From Paenibacillus sp. YN15 (GTDB lineage: Bacteria > Bacillota > Bacilli > Paenibacillales > NBRC-103111), in NCBI RefSeq assembly GCF_003285005.1, contig NZ_QMFA01000023.1:51383-115382 (forward strand): a DNA stretch of 64,000 nucleotides. The letters are read 5' to 3'. The translations under genes were made by a program, and so were the position numbers. This document shows, one piece after another, positions 1 to 8,583 of this stretch (position 1 is the stretch's first letter; every line of letters begins with the position of its first letter). A model generated the notes under the pieces. That model saw only the letters and a program-made list of their open reading frames with translations. It was not told the origin of the DNA and did no database searches.

Positions 1-1548
1 GTTGCCGGCATAATCCTGGATTACGCCTTTATCGTAATAGCCTTGCGCTGCCCTGCTCTCATGGGTAAGGGCGATAACCTTTAACAATGCTACATCTATA
101 TCAGCATCTGTTACTTCTGCCTTAAACGTCCAGGTAGGAGTGTTCGAGCCATCCTCGTATTTAGCCTTCATGCCATTATTGAAATGAAGAATTAAATCGG
201 ACAGGTTCAGTCCTTCTTTAATAATGACATCCTCCGTAAGCTGTACCTTAAAGTAGATCTCGTCGCCGCCGTTTAAGGTACTGCCCGTAAGGATATCAGG
301 CTGAATGCCGTTTGCCACAAAAGAGTATTTGGGCGGCACCGCATCGACAATAACCCGGTAGCCGTCATTACCGGATATGGCGTTATCCGGATCAACGGTT
401 TCATCGAAGGGATTGACAGTTTTGCCGCTTAAAAAGGAGGAACCGGCAACACTGGATGCTTGACCAAATTTGGTTATTTTAAGGGGGTTGCCTGCCGGGT
501 CATGAAAATCGGCATCAATGATTTTCTCCCTAAGCGCCTTTTCGTTCAGCCCTCCTGTTAATGGAAGTTCCGTCAGTTCCCCGCCGTTCTTAATTGGCAA
601 ATTGCCCGAATGATGAAGGGGTGTAGGGGAATAGGAGTAAGCCAGCTTATCTGTGAACTGGCTCCAATTGGTTGAAGCAGGAAGCCTCATCCCTTGATTC
701 TGTCCGGCTCCGGGCAAGCCTGTTCCCGCCGGGTTGGTAAATAAATAATGAAGATTCAAGTCAGCGGCTTCGCCTGGTGAGCTGGGCTTGACCAGTTCAC
801 TGAAGGGATAGGTAAGGGTCATCTGCTCTCCTGCCTTCAGGAACAGCTCCTTCTCGCCAATTTTCGTATTGTTCCGCTCCGTACCTGTAGAGATGAATTG
901 ATACTCCTGCAATTCCGGGTCGTGAATGTCTCGAAAATACAGATGTACTCCATCGATAGCGGCGGTTCCATCACGTTCTAATGTAATGGTAATCACATCA
1001 TTGGGATCAAGTGCCTGCCAGCCCGTATCAACATTATCATTGCGGTCGGGATGGCTTCCTCCATGCTCCTCCCTGTATTTATAGTAGTTCGATCTGTCCG
1101 TTTTGATCTCCATGCTGACGAAGTCATCGTCAGATTCCCACATCGTGTTGATAAAGAAGCGGAACTCTCCTTGTCCACTGGCAGCAAGCTCCCGCAGACC
1201 CGGTACTTCGGCTACATGGATGGAGCCCTTAAAATCCATTGCAGATTGTGTACCCCTAAGGTACTCTCCGCCATACTCAATGTATACGCCCGGAAACCCT
1301 GCTCCGGCATACTGCCGGGGAAACCACATCCAAGCCTCAAAGTCCATACTACCCTCGCTATCTATTTTAGGAACTGCGGGGTTTTGACTAATGGTGCTTT
1401 TGTTATATACCTTGGTCTGATTAATAAACACATCCTCATACTGCCCTGTCGCCGCCTTCACTTCCTTGGTTCCTGCAGGCGCAAACATGGCCGGCAGCAG
1501 GCTGGCGGCAAGGATGATTGACGTCCACTTTTTTAACCTTTTCAGCAT
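1..1548 (-). CDS. Secreted or surface protein, 3' end beyond the window
   Basis: An open frame of 516 codons runs from ATG at 1548 to the window edge with no stop, so the C-terminus is missing. A strong ribosome site (GGAGG, about 8 bases upstream) supports this start. The N-terminus is a typical signal peptide: basic residues (MLKRLKKW), a hydrophobic stretch and a likely cleavage after KAATG-like residues near 30. The mature part is rich in Gly, Asn, Asp, Thr and aromatic residues with no membrane segment. It contains stretches resembling bacterial Ig-like or beta-sandwich repeats, for example GGDEIYFKVQLTEDV near residue 440. Exported extracellular protein is well supported; enzymatic or adhesive role is unknown. 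Its promoter region lies next to the tnpB element. Confidence 0.75.
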   Translation of the reverse strand, partial: MLKRLKKWTSIILAASLLPAMFAPAGTKEVKAATGQYEDVFINQTKVYNKSTISQNPAVPKIDSEGSMDFEAWMWFPRQYAGAGFPGVYIEYGGEYLRGTQSAMDFKGSIHVAEVPGLRELAASGQGEFRFFINTMWESDDDFVSMEIKTDRSNYYKYREEHGGSHPDRNDNVDTGWQALDPNDVITITLERDGTAAIDGVHLYFRDIHDPELQEYQFISTGTERNNTKIGEKELFLKAGEQMTLTYPFSELVKPSSPGEAADLNLHYLFTNPAGTGLPGAGQNQGMRLPASTNWSQFTDKLAYSYSPTPLHHSGNLPIKNGGELTELPLTGGLNEKALREKIIDADFHDPAGNPLKITKFGQASSVAGSSFLSGKTVNPFDETVDPDNAISGNDGYRVIVDAVPPKYSFVANGIQPDILTGSTLNGGDEIYFKVQLTEDVIIKEGLNLSDLILHFNNGMKAKYEDGSNTPTWTFKAEVTDADIDVALLKVIALTHESRAAQGYYDKGVIQDYAGN

Positions 1549-1629
1549 TATGTATCCTCCCAAAGCAACCTTATAGGTCGCGGCGTAAAACCCCATTCTA
1601 GGGGGATGTAAGCCGCCATCATTGAAACA

Positions 1630-2926
1630 CGTAGTTTAGATATGTACAAGCTATCTCATGGATTGGTATATTGTTCTTGGGGTGAAAAAATGTCCAGAAC
1701 AGTAGATAGCAATAACAATGTGCTGTTCGACTGCAAAAGGAGCGTTAACCATGCTGATTTCATACAAATATCGGCTGTATCCGAATCGGGAACAGCGCAA
1801 AACGATTGACTTCACTACAGAACGCTGCCGACTGCTGTACAATCGCTTGCTTGACGAGCGTATTCACGCTTACCGAGAGGAGGGCAAGAGCCTCACCTAT
1901 TACGATCAGGCAAACACGTTTAGCGAACGTAAAGCGGCGATTCCAGCCCTTAAGCAAGTACACTCCCAACTCTTGCAAGACGTTGCCAAACGCATAGACA
2001 AGGCGTTTCAGGCTTTCTTCCGCCGCGTTAAGGCAGGAGAGAAGCCTGGGTTTCCTCGCTTTAAGCCTGCCACGCAGTACAATAGCTTTACCTATCCGCA
2101 AGGTGGCTACAAGCTGGAACTGAACAAGCTTACGCTGTCCAAGATTGGAGATGTTAAGATAAAGTTGCACCGACCTGTAGAAGGGAAGATCAAGACTTGT
2201 ACGATCATCCAGAAGAACGGCAACTATTACGCTTGCCTGTCAGCGGAAGTCGAACCGAAACAGCTTCCACAGTGTACGGATGCTGTTGGCGTTGATCTGG
2301 GTGTGAAGATGCTTGCCGTTACATCTGACGGTGAATATTTCGAGTCGCCTGCCTATCTGCGCAAGTCGGAAAAGCGTCTTAAACGTTTGCAGCGTTCCGT
2401 CAGTCGCAAGAAGAAAGGCGGGAATCGCCGGAAGAAGGCTATACGTGTTCTTGCCCGGCTGCATGAACATGTCGCCAACCAGCGCAAGGATTATGCTCAT
2501 AAAGTCAGCCGCCAGTTCGTCAATCGATACGGGTTGATCGCGTTCGAGGATTTGAACGTTCTCGGTATGGTTAAGAATCATCACCTGGCAAAGAGCATCA
2601 TCGACAGCGGTTGGAGTCAACTTGTCGCCTTCACCTCCTACAAGGCTGAGAGCGCCGGTAGAGTTGTGAAACAGGTAGACCCTCGCCATACGTCTCAACT
2701 ATGCTCGAATTGCGGTCAAATCGTTAATAAGCAGCTTAAGGATCGGGAACATCACTGTCCATATTGCGGATTCGTGGCCGACAGAGACGAAAACGCGGCT
2801 GTGAACATCCTGAAACGAGCAACGGCATAAAAACGTTCGGCTCGGATGGAGCCTTCGGGGAGAGCGCCGCATGAGCGGACTCGTTGAACCGAGAAACCCC
2901 TAGCTTTAGCTACGGGGAGTCATCAC
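1630..2926 (+). mobile_element. IS200/IS605-type element carrying only tnpB
   Basis: The element holds one gene, tnpB, and no tnpA. The right end carries the family's subterminal hairpin: CCCC TAGC ttt GCTA CGGGG at about 2896-2917, followed by GAGTCATCAC. The left end is not certain; a 7-bp inverted pair GCTATCT (1650-1656) and AGATAGC (1704-1710) precedes the gene, and a further CCCC/GGGG hairpin lies near 1590-1606. The right boundary falls within about 15 bp of the stop codon of the neighbouring protease gene. Element identity is firm, boundaries are approximate. Confidence 0.7.
1751..2830 (+). CDS. tnpB: RNA-guided nuclease TnpB, IS200/IS605 family
   Basis: This 359-residue protein has the N-terminal helix-turn-helix typical of TnpB (SYKYRLYPNREQ), then a split RuvC-like nuclease: the first Asp in VGVDLGVKMLAV, the Glu in IAFEDLNVLGMV and the last Asp in DRDENAAVNIL. 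A zinc ribbon (CSNCG and CPYCG) sits between the last two motifs. All catalytic residues are present and the length is near full, so it looks intact. TnpB proteins are known to cut DNA using an RNA made from the element's right end. The start at 1751 is chosen because AAGGAG lies 8 bases upstream; an earlier in-frame ATG at 1718 has no ribosome site. Confidence 0.92.
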   Translation: MLISYKYRLYPNREQRKTIDFTTERCRLLYNRLLDERIHAYREEGKSLTYYDQANTFSERKAAIPALKQVHSQLLQDVAKRIDKAFQAFFRRVKAGEKPGFPRFKPATQYNSFTYPQGGYKLELNKLTLSKIGDVKIKLHRPVEGKIKTCTIIQKNGNYYACLSAEVEPKQLPQCTDAVGVDLGVKMLAVTSDGEYFESPAYLRKSEKRLKRLQRSVSRKKKGGNRRKKAIRVLARLHEHVANQRKDYAHKVSRQFVNRYGLIAFEDLNVLGMVKNHHLAKSIIDSGWSQLVAFTSYKAESAGRVVKQVDPRHTSQLCSNCGQIVNKQLKDREHHCPYCGFVADRDENAAVNILKRATA

Positions 2927-2945
2927 GTGGATAGTTTCTTTCACT
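2740..2945 (+). ncRNA. Predicted omega (re)RNA of the tnpB element with adjacent guide
   Basis: In this family the guide RNA is made from the 3' part of tnpB and the right end of the element, with the guide being flanking DNA just past the right end. Here the 3' part of tnpB is followed by a GC-rich segment (2830-2895) and the terminal hairpin (about 2896-2917). The guide would begin around 2924-2927 and run into the 3' end of the protease gene. Extent is inferred from family knowledge, not from any transcript. Confidence 0.45.
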
Positions 2946-3615
2946 TTGCAGCTGCCGCCGCATCCTGGGCGCTCACGGCCAAATGAATGCCGCTCATGGT
3001 GCGCAGCGACCCGGACAGAATGCCGGCCGCATAACCATGCTCATCCATTAACGGACCGCCGGACATGCCGTTGACCAGTTCGGCTGAAACCAGCACCCGG
3101 TCCCTTCCGTTGATGGCGGCCCGTGGCGCATTCACAATCCCTTCCGTGATCATCTTCGTCCCTTTCATAGGAAACCCGATGGCAAAAACCTTCTCGCCAT
3201 GCTTCATCTGACCGGTGCGCAACGGAATAAACGAATATGTCCGCTGTACTCCGGCGTTGTCCGCCGGCTGCTCCAGCTTCAATACCGCCGTATCGGCAGC
3301 TTCGTTCCTGGCCGTTACCAGGCCTGTGACTGTAGACAGGTCATTCATCACACATTCCACCTGCTCCGCTTCCTCCACCACATGGTACGCAGTCAGTGCT
3401 GTACCGTCCGGGCGGATCAGAAACCCGGTGCCCACATCCTTCAGCGTACCGTCCTCCCGAAGCACCCTTACATAAAAAACAGCCTCCTCCACATGAGAAT
3501 AAAGCTCCTCCGCATTATACCGGGGAGGGGAATCCGCTTGGGACACGGAAAACCCGTTGATCGCCAGCAACAGGGCCATTAGTATTACAAACAGCAGCCC
3601 GCCCTTTCGCCACAC
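2941..3615 (-). CDS. Membrane-anchored or secreted trypsin-like serine protease (HtrA-like, no PDZ)
   Basis: The catalytic triad of a chymotrypsin-fold protease is readable: His in TALTAYHVV, Asp in AADTAVLKL and Ser in NGMSGGPL. An N-terminal hydrophobic segment (LLFVILMALLLAINGF) serves as signal peptide or anchor, placing the enzyme outside the membrane. At about 224 residues it lacks the PDZ domain of true HtrA/DegP. I chose GTG at 3615 because a TATAAT-like -10 box and an inverted repeat lie just upstream, so an earlier ATG at 3687 would precede the transcript start. It stands alone; the tnpB element abuts its stop codon. Substrate unknown. Confidence 0.8.
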   Translation of the reverse strand: MWRKGGLLFVILMALLLAINGFSVSQADSPPRYNAEELYSHVEEAVFYVRVLREDGTLKDVGTGFLIRPDGTALTAYHVVEEAEQVECVMNDLSTVTGLVTARNEAADTAVLKLEQPADNAGVQRTYSFIPLRTGQMKHGEKVFAIGFPMKGTKMITEGIVNAPRAAINGRDRVLVSAELVNGMSGGPLMDEHGYAAGILSGSLRTMSGIHLAVSAQDAAAAAK

Positions 3616-3635
3616 TTCGTCACCACTCTCCGTTC

Positions 3636-3674
3636 TGCGACTTTTGTCGCAATGAATAGATATAATTATAGAGT
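3636..3674 (-). promoter_or_regulatory. Promoter -10 box and inverted repeat ahead of the protease gene
   Basis: Reading the minus strand, a perfect TATAAT lies at about 3669-3674, preceded by two tandem copies of TTTTGAGAGAA. About 20 bases downstream is a perfect 6-4-6 palindrome, TGCGAC tttt GTCGCA (3636-3651), which would lie at the very start of the transcript. It could be an operator or a 5' hairpin. It does not match the Bacillus LexA box as I know it. The regulator is unknown. Confidence 0.45.
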
Positions 3675-3782
3675 AGCCTTCTCTCAAAATTCTCTCAAAA
3701 GTCGGATGCCGGCCAGGCTGCTAGTTCCCGCGGCTCACCTCCGAATTCGCGGAAATATCAAAGAAAACGGCTACAAAATGCC

Positions 3783-3821
3783 AAAAACACCTTGCCGCAC
3801 TGGGCCGCAAGGTGTTTTTTT
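3783..3821 (-). terminator. Intrinsic terminator after the first BTAD response regulator
   Basis: A 10-bp stem, AACACCTTGC (3786-3795) with GCAAGGTGTT (3807-3816), is flanked by T runs on both strands. On the minus strand it sits just after the regulator that ends at 3826. Confidence 0.85.
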
Positions 3822-3825
3822 ATTT

Positions 3826-4986
3826 TTAATTTTTTTGGCGGGACTGGGGAACTTTCAACATTTCCATGTACAGCTTGGCTCTTCTGCTGATCTCCAGAGG
3901 AACCTCCATTCCCATCTCTTTGCGGTACTGAGCTTCGAACAGGGTATAGTGCCGGGCGATCCGCTCCCGCTTGCCCGCGGCGGCGTATACCTCCAGCAGG
4001 AGAAGATTCAACTCCTCCTCCAGGGGATAATGGGAGAGGCAGGCCAGCAGCCGCTGCTCCGCCCTGCCCCAGTCCCCTTCCGCCAGATACCCCTCCGCCA
4101 GACGGCAGGCGATGGTCCTGTACTGCTTGCCGCAGCTTTCCTCCAGCTGGACTTTCCACACATAATCCTTCTGGGTCAATAACGGCCCGCCATAAAGCGC
4201 AAACAACGCCTCCAGCCGCTCCTGTCCGGACAGCTCTGTCTTCCCGTGCCCCGGCATGCTTTGCAGAAACTCCAACAGGTCGTAGTCCGTATCCAAAGTT
4301 TTCAACAAATAGCCGTCTCCCGTTTTCATTACATCCATCCCGATGTCCTGCTCTTTAATCAGTTTTTTCAGCCGGTACACGGTGTTGTGCAGATTATGGA
4401 CAGCCCGCTCCTCATCCATCTCCGGCCACAGGAGATCCACCAGCTTCCACTTGCTGATGTCCTGATTGGGCCAGCAAAGCAGATAAGCGAACAGCTCCTC
4501 CGTTTTGCGGGTGGGCCACCGGACCAGATCGCCCCTGGCATCCCGCACCTCAAAGCTGCCGAAGCAATGGATGGCGGCCTTCCGAACAGGCTCCGGAGGC
4601 AGCATTGCCGCGCTCCCCGCAGGGCCTGTCTCCTTCAGCAGGCGGGTGGTAATCCGGTCGATGGCGCCGGCCATCACCGGCTTCAATATATAGTCGAAGG
4701 CGAACACCCGGAATGCTTCCAGGGCGTATTCCTTGTAAGCTGTAGTGAAGACAATGCGCGTCCCCTCGCAGCATTCGTTCAGCCTCTGGGCCAGCTCAAG
4801 ACCGGACAGCTTGGGCATCTCCACATCCAGGAACGCAATATCCGGCTGAAGCTCCGGCAGCTTTTCCAATGCTTCCAGCGGGTTGCTGAAGGCGCCGATA
4901 ATCCGGCAGTGGGGGCTTCGTCCCACAACGACCTTCATCAGCTCCAGAATCGGTTTTTCATCTTCCACGATTACTACTCGGAACAT
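3826..4986 (-). CDS. Response regulator with receiver, winged-helix and BTAD domains
   Basis: Residues 1-120 are a CheY-like receiver (VVIVEDEK acidic pair, phospho-acceptor Asp in IAFLDVEMP, Thr in IVFTTAY, Lys in YILKPV). Residues about 130-220 are an OmpR-like winged helix (CFGSFEV, WPTRKTEELFAYLL, LHNTVYRLKKLI). The remaining 150 residues are a helical bacterial transcriptional activation domain as in SARP-type regulators. It would be phosphorylated by the kinase encoded immediately upstream, whose 3' end it overlaps by 29 bases, and act on DNA in the cytoplasm. A paralogue with the same domains lies at 18334-19425. Targets cannot be told from sequence. Confidence 0.9.
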   Translation of the reverse strand: MFRVVIVEDEKPILELMKVVVGRSPHCRIIGAFSNPLEALEKLPELQPDIAFLDVEMPKLSGLELAQRLNECCEGTRIVFTTAYKEYALEAFRVFAFDYILKPVMAGAIDRITTRLLKETGPAGSAAMLPPEPVRKAAIHCFGSFEVRDARGDLVRWPTRKTEELFAYLLCWPNQDISKWKLVDLLWPEMDEERAVHNLHNTVYRLKKLIKEQDIGMDVMKTGDGYLLKTLDTDYDLLEFLQSMPGHGKTELSGQERLEALFALYGGPLLTQKDYVWKVQLEESCGKQYRTIACRLAEGYLAEGDWGRAEQRLLACLSHYPLEEELNLLLLEVYAAAGKRERIARHYTLFEAQYRKEMGMEVPLEISRRAKLYMEMLKVPQSRQKN

Positions 4987-7900
4987 TCCTCTCTCCCCCT
5001 TTCCCCGCTGCCAAGCCGTCGGCAGCCCGCGGCAGCCGCATCACAACCTTCGTTCCCCGTCCCAGCTCCGAAGCCACCTGCAGGGCAGCGCCGGGGATGG
5101 CTTCCAACCGGCGCCGGATATTGAGAATGCCGATCCCTATGCCTTCCCCAGGTCTGCCGGCACCCGTAATCCGCCTCAGCGCCTCCTCCGGGATGCCTGC
5201 GCCGTTATCCTCTACAGTGATCAGGATTCCCTTCGCTTCCCTCTCCACAATCAAATTCACCGTCCCCTGGCCGTCCTGATCGAAGAAGCCGTGCCGGATG
5301 GCATTTTCCACAAACGGTTGAATGCAGAGGGAGGGAATGGGAAATTCTTCGAGCCCATTTTCCACATGGCTGACAAACTCGAACCGGTCATCGAAACGGG
5401 CACGCTCAATATCCACATACGCTTCGATCAGCTCCAGCTCACGGCTTAACGGCACCAGCAGCTCATGGCTGTCCACATCCAGAATGTAGCGGAGATATTG
5501 GCTGAGCCGCGAAAGCAAGTACGCCGCCTTTTCCCCGTCGGTATAACAGAAGGAGATGACACTGCTTAGCGCGTTATACAAAAAATGCGGCTTAATTTGC
5601 GCTTGGTGGAAGGCCAGCTCATTGCGGATCGCTTCCTGGAAGGAGGATTTCATCGCCAGCAGGTTCTGAATCCGGGCCAGCATGGTTTCCCCTTCAAAAG
5701 GCTTGGTTACATAGTCGTTGGCGCCTGCGGCGAAGCCCAGGACGATATCCTGGGAGCGGTCCTTGGCTGTGGCGAACAGAATAGGCAGCGAAAGAATCGA
5801 ATACTGCTCTCTCAGCATCCGGCACAGCTCGATGCCGGACATCTCGGGCATCATCACGTCCAGGATGATCAGGTCAATATTCGGATACCGGGCTATTTGC
5901 GCCAGGGCCTCCTTGGCGGACAAGGCCGACAGCAGATTATAGGGATGGCGGCGCAAAATATTCAGCAGCGTATAGATATTGGACGGCTCGTCGTCCACGA
6001 TCAGAATGGTTTGCTTATACTCGCCGAGAATCTCCAGGGGCTCCGGGCTTTGCAGGAATTGGCTGTCCGGGAAACCTGCGCCCTCAGCATCCTCCGAAGA
6101 AGCCGGAGCCTGCTCCACGGGCAAGCTAACCCTCATCCGGGTGCCCTTGCCCGGTTCGGACCAGTCAATGCCCAGGGAGCCGTTCATGCCCTCCGCCAGC
6201 TTGCGGCAAATGTACAGCCCGACTCCCATTCCGGTGTAACCTTCTGCCGGCAAATCATCGCCGAAGGGATCTTCTTTATTCAGCAGCTTATGCCGTTTTT
6301 CCGGGGCAATGCCGGCCCCCGTGTCCTCAACGGTGATCAAGGCCGCGCTTCCGTCAACCGTACTGCTCAAAGTGATGCTGCCCGCTTCGGTGTACTTGAT
6401 GGCGTTATGCACCAGGTTGTACAGCACCTGACGGAGGCGGTTTTCATCCGCCTGCACCCATAGTGCGGCAGGAATCTCATTTTGCAGCACTACCCTTTTG
6501 CCCGCCAGCTCGAACTGCAGAATATCCAGCACAAGCTTGGCCACCGACCTGACGTTAACGGAGGTGATCTGCATGGTCATCTCCCCGTGACGCAGCCGCG
6601 TAACGTCGATCAAGTCCCGCATCAGCATCGTCAGCTTGACAGAGATGTCCCGGACCAGCCGCAGATTCTGCTGCTGTTTGGCAGACAGTGCGGCCTCTCC
6701 ATCGTCCAGAAGATGGGAGGCAATATTCATAATGGCATTCAGCGGCGTCCGGATTTCATGGGAGGTCATAATGAGAAATTCGTCCTTGGCCTGATTGGAG
6801 GCGGTCAATTGGCGAGTGAGGCTTTTCGTCTCCTCCATGGTCCGCGCGAAGCGGAAAGCCAGCAGAATGTTCATCAGCACAGTAAAAAGCAGCGCTCCCA
6901 GCTTGCCGGTAAAGTCGGAGGGCATAATGCTTTCCTTAGCCAAGGAATCCGCCACCAGATAAATCAGCAAACACACCACAGCCGCAATGTACAATAGCAG
7001 CTCCTTGCTTTGATAGCTGCCCTTTTGCCGCTGGGAATATAATTTGGCCATTCCCGCCACCATGCACAGCTCTGCGAAGGCGATATAAGACATTACATAG
7101 AGCTTGAAGTCATTAAAGACGCGATAAGGAATGAACGGTATCGCAGCAACACATATGACCATCGGAACGATCAGAAGGGCTTGTGTCCGCTTGGACATTA
7201 TGCGTCTATTCAGAGAGCTGAACAGCAGCACCGCCACCGGGGCGGAAATAAGGTAGGTCATGTCCAGCAATTTATATATGATATCAAAGGGAATCTGGGG
7301 AAGGAGCCGCTGGGCAAGCTTCTCGTCCTGCATGGTCTGCCCGACGGCAATCAGCAGCAGGAACAGCCCGCAATACAAATAGCTCCGGTCCTCCCGCCTG
7401 GGCAAATACTGCAGGAGCTGGTGGATGCCCACCCAGGTGAAGATCAGAACGCAGGCCAGATCCCCGCCAAGACTGAGCGCCGTCTGCGTCATCACATCCT
7501 TCTGCGCGCCAAACTGAATGGGCCTGGCAATTCCGCCATTAAAAAACACATGGTTGGAAACCTGAATGACAATCTCAATTTCACCTTTATCCGAGGAAAA
7601 AAACACCGTATACGGTGTATTCCCCGGGCTATGCTCTTCCAGCGTATAAGCGGGAGTGCCGCTTCTGCCCTCAAGCTTTCCGTCAATATACAGCTTGTGG
7701 GCCATCCGGATGTTGGCAATCTTGATTCCGTAGATGGCCTTCTTCTCGGGCACCAGCACCTTAAGACGGTATGTGCCCGAGCCCTTTGCCTCGACGCCGC
7801 CGTTCTCATGCTTGCCCCGCCAGGTCCGGGGAGTCTCCAGATAGATGGCCTCGCCCGGCTGCTCCCACACAGGGTCATCCGGTTCCAGCAGCTTGTCCGG

Positions 7901-8092
7901 CACAAACTCCCATTCCCCGCTCAGCTGCGCCATCCCCCGCTCCGGCAAACCCAACCCGCGCAGATCGAGAACCCCCTTTACCGCAGGAGGGGCGCTCCCG
8001 TGCTCAACCAATCCTGTATATAACAAGGTTACCAGCAGCACAAAAGCTGCCGTAACCGAAACAATCCCAACCCATTTCCCAGCCGCCTTCAT
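4958..8092 (-). CDS. Hybrid sensor kinase: extracytoplasmic domain, 7TM, HisKA/HATPase, receiver, second HATPase
   Basis: The 1044-residue protein starts with a membrane helix (about 8-28), then an extracytoplasmic beta-rich domain (35-205, with SGEWEF and GTYRLKVLV as in 7TMR-DISM ligand-binding regions). About seven membrane helices follow (205-415). Next are HisKA (His445 in MTSHEIRTP), HATPase (VHNAIKY, GVGLYICR) and a receiver (Asp745 in LIILDVMMP). A LytS-type module closes the protein (His836 in IKPHFLYN, then QPFVENAIRHG). It thus carries two ATP-binding kinase modules around one receiver. It overlaps the regulator gene by 29 bases, so the pair is one unit. The signal is unknown; an envelope ligand is plausible. 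Confidence 0.9.
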   Translation of the reverse strand: MKAAGKWVGIVSVTAAFVLLVTLLYTGLVEHGSAPPAVKGVLDLRGLGLPERGMAQLSGEWEFVPDKLLEPDDPVWEQPGEAIYLETPRTWRGKHENGGVEAKGSGTYRLKVLVPEKKAIYGIKIANIRMAHKLYIDGKLEGRSGTPAYTLEEHSPGNTPYTVFFSSDKGEIEIVIQVSNHVFFNGGIARPIQFGAQKDVMTQTALSLGGDLACVLIFTWVGIHQLLQYLPRREDRSYLYCGLFLLLIAVGQTMQDEKLAQRLLPQIPFDIIYKLLDMTYLISAPVAVLLFSSLNRRIMSKRTQALLIVPMVICVAAIPFIPYRVFNDFKLYVMSYIAFAELCMVAGMAKLYSQRQKGSYQSKELLLYIAAVVCLLIYLVADSLAKESIMPSDFTGKLGALLFTVLMNILLAFRFARTMEETKSLTRQLTASNQAKDEFLIMTSHEIRTPLNAIMNIASHLLDDGEAALSAKQQQNLRLVRDISVKLTMLMRDLIDVTRLRHGEMTMQITSVNVRSVAKLVLDILQFELAGKRVVLQNEIPAALWVQADENRLRQVLYNLVHNAIKYTEAGSITLSSTVDGSAALITVEDTGAGIAPEKRHKLLNKEDPFGDDLPAEGYTGMGVGLYICRKLAEGMNGSLGIDWSEPGKGTRMRVSLPVEQAPASSEDAEGAGFPDSQFLQSPEPLEILGEYKQTILIVDDEPSNIYTLLNILRRHPYNLLSALSAKEALAQIARYPNIDLIILDVMMPEMSGIELCRMLREQYSILSLPILFATAKDRSQDIVLGFAAGANDYVTKPFEGETMLARIQNLLAMKSSFQEAIRNELAFHQAQIKPHFLYNALSSVISFCYTDGEKAAYLLSRLSQYLRYILDVDSHELLVPLSRELELIEAYVDIERARFDDRFEFVSHVENGLEEFPIPSLCIQPFVENAIRHGFFDQDGQGTVNLIVEREAKGILITVEDNGAGIPEEALRRITGAGRPGEGIGIGILNIRRRLEAIPGAALQVASELGRGTKVVMRLPRAADGLAAGKGGERNVPSSNRGR

Positions 8093-8410
8093 GATGCCGC
8101 TCCCCTATCGGACAAAATCCGCTTGAATATATCATACGATAGCAAGCTCACAAGAAACTCACAAGGGCAATATCTAACAAATTTCGACTTTTGCAAAACA
8201 CTTCTAGTACATAAGCCACAAACAAAAAAATGGCTGCTCGGGATCATAGGGTGTCTACCGTTTTTTGGAGGAAAAGGAGGGGGTCAAACCCAGGTTTTTC
8301 AGCCGATTCGACAAGTTCTGGTTAGAATAGCCCAGTCCTTTTGTCCATTCGGTGAACTTTCCAATATTCCTGAAGAAATCCTTATCTTTTTTTAAAGAGT
8401 GAAGGAGGAA
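8093..8410. other. Intergenic region between divergent kinase and NlpC/P60 genes
   Basis: This is AT-richer than its surroundings and must hold the promoters of both divergent transcripts. A 90-codon frame (8123-8395) shows no ribosome site or recognisable protein. I see no strong promoter consensus that I would place with confidence. Confidence 0.4.
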
Positions 8411-8411
8411 T

Positions 8412-8566
8412 TTGTCCAAGCGGAGAGAATACATAAACTTGGAAAAAATACCGAGCCGAATTCCCGTTTACGGGAAGCGGGGGAACCAATTTGGGTGAAT
8501 TGATCTCGCACGATAGGGATCATAGGGAACCTTCAACCGAACCCTACAGCTAACCTCGCAGGCGCC
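8412..8566 (+). ncRNA. c-di-AMP riboswitch (ydaO/yuaA class)
   Basis: The conserved blocks of this aptamer appear in order: CCGAGCCGAATTCCC, a hairpin, GCGGGGGAACCA, TTGGGTGAAT, AGGGAACCTTCAACCGAA, then CAGCTAACCTCG with AGGCG at the end. This class senses c-di-AMP and commonly precedes cell-wall hydrolase and potassium-transport genes, which fits the NlpC/P60 gene that follows. Only a handful of bases separate the aptamer from the ribosome site at about 8568-8576. There is no room for a terminator hairpin, so control of translation is more likely. Confidence 0.93.
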
Positions 8567-8583
8567 AGGAAGGGGCTTATCTT

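Noticed and set aside
1051..1521. Plus-strand frames inside the partial secreted protein gene
   Set aside because: Antisense to a long minus-strand frame with signal peptide and ribosome site; composition shadow.
3636..3651. The palindrome upstream of the protease as a LexA box
   Set aside because: It does not match CGAAC-N4-GTTCG closely enough.
8123..8395. A 90-codon frame upstream of the riboswitch
   Set aside because: No ribosome site, no recognisable protein, and it lies in a divergent promoter region.
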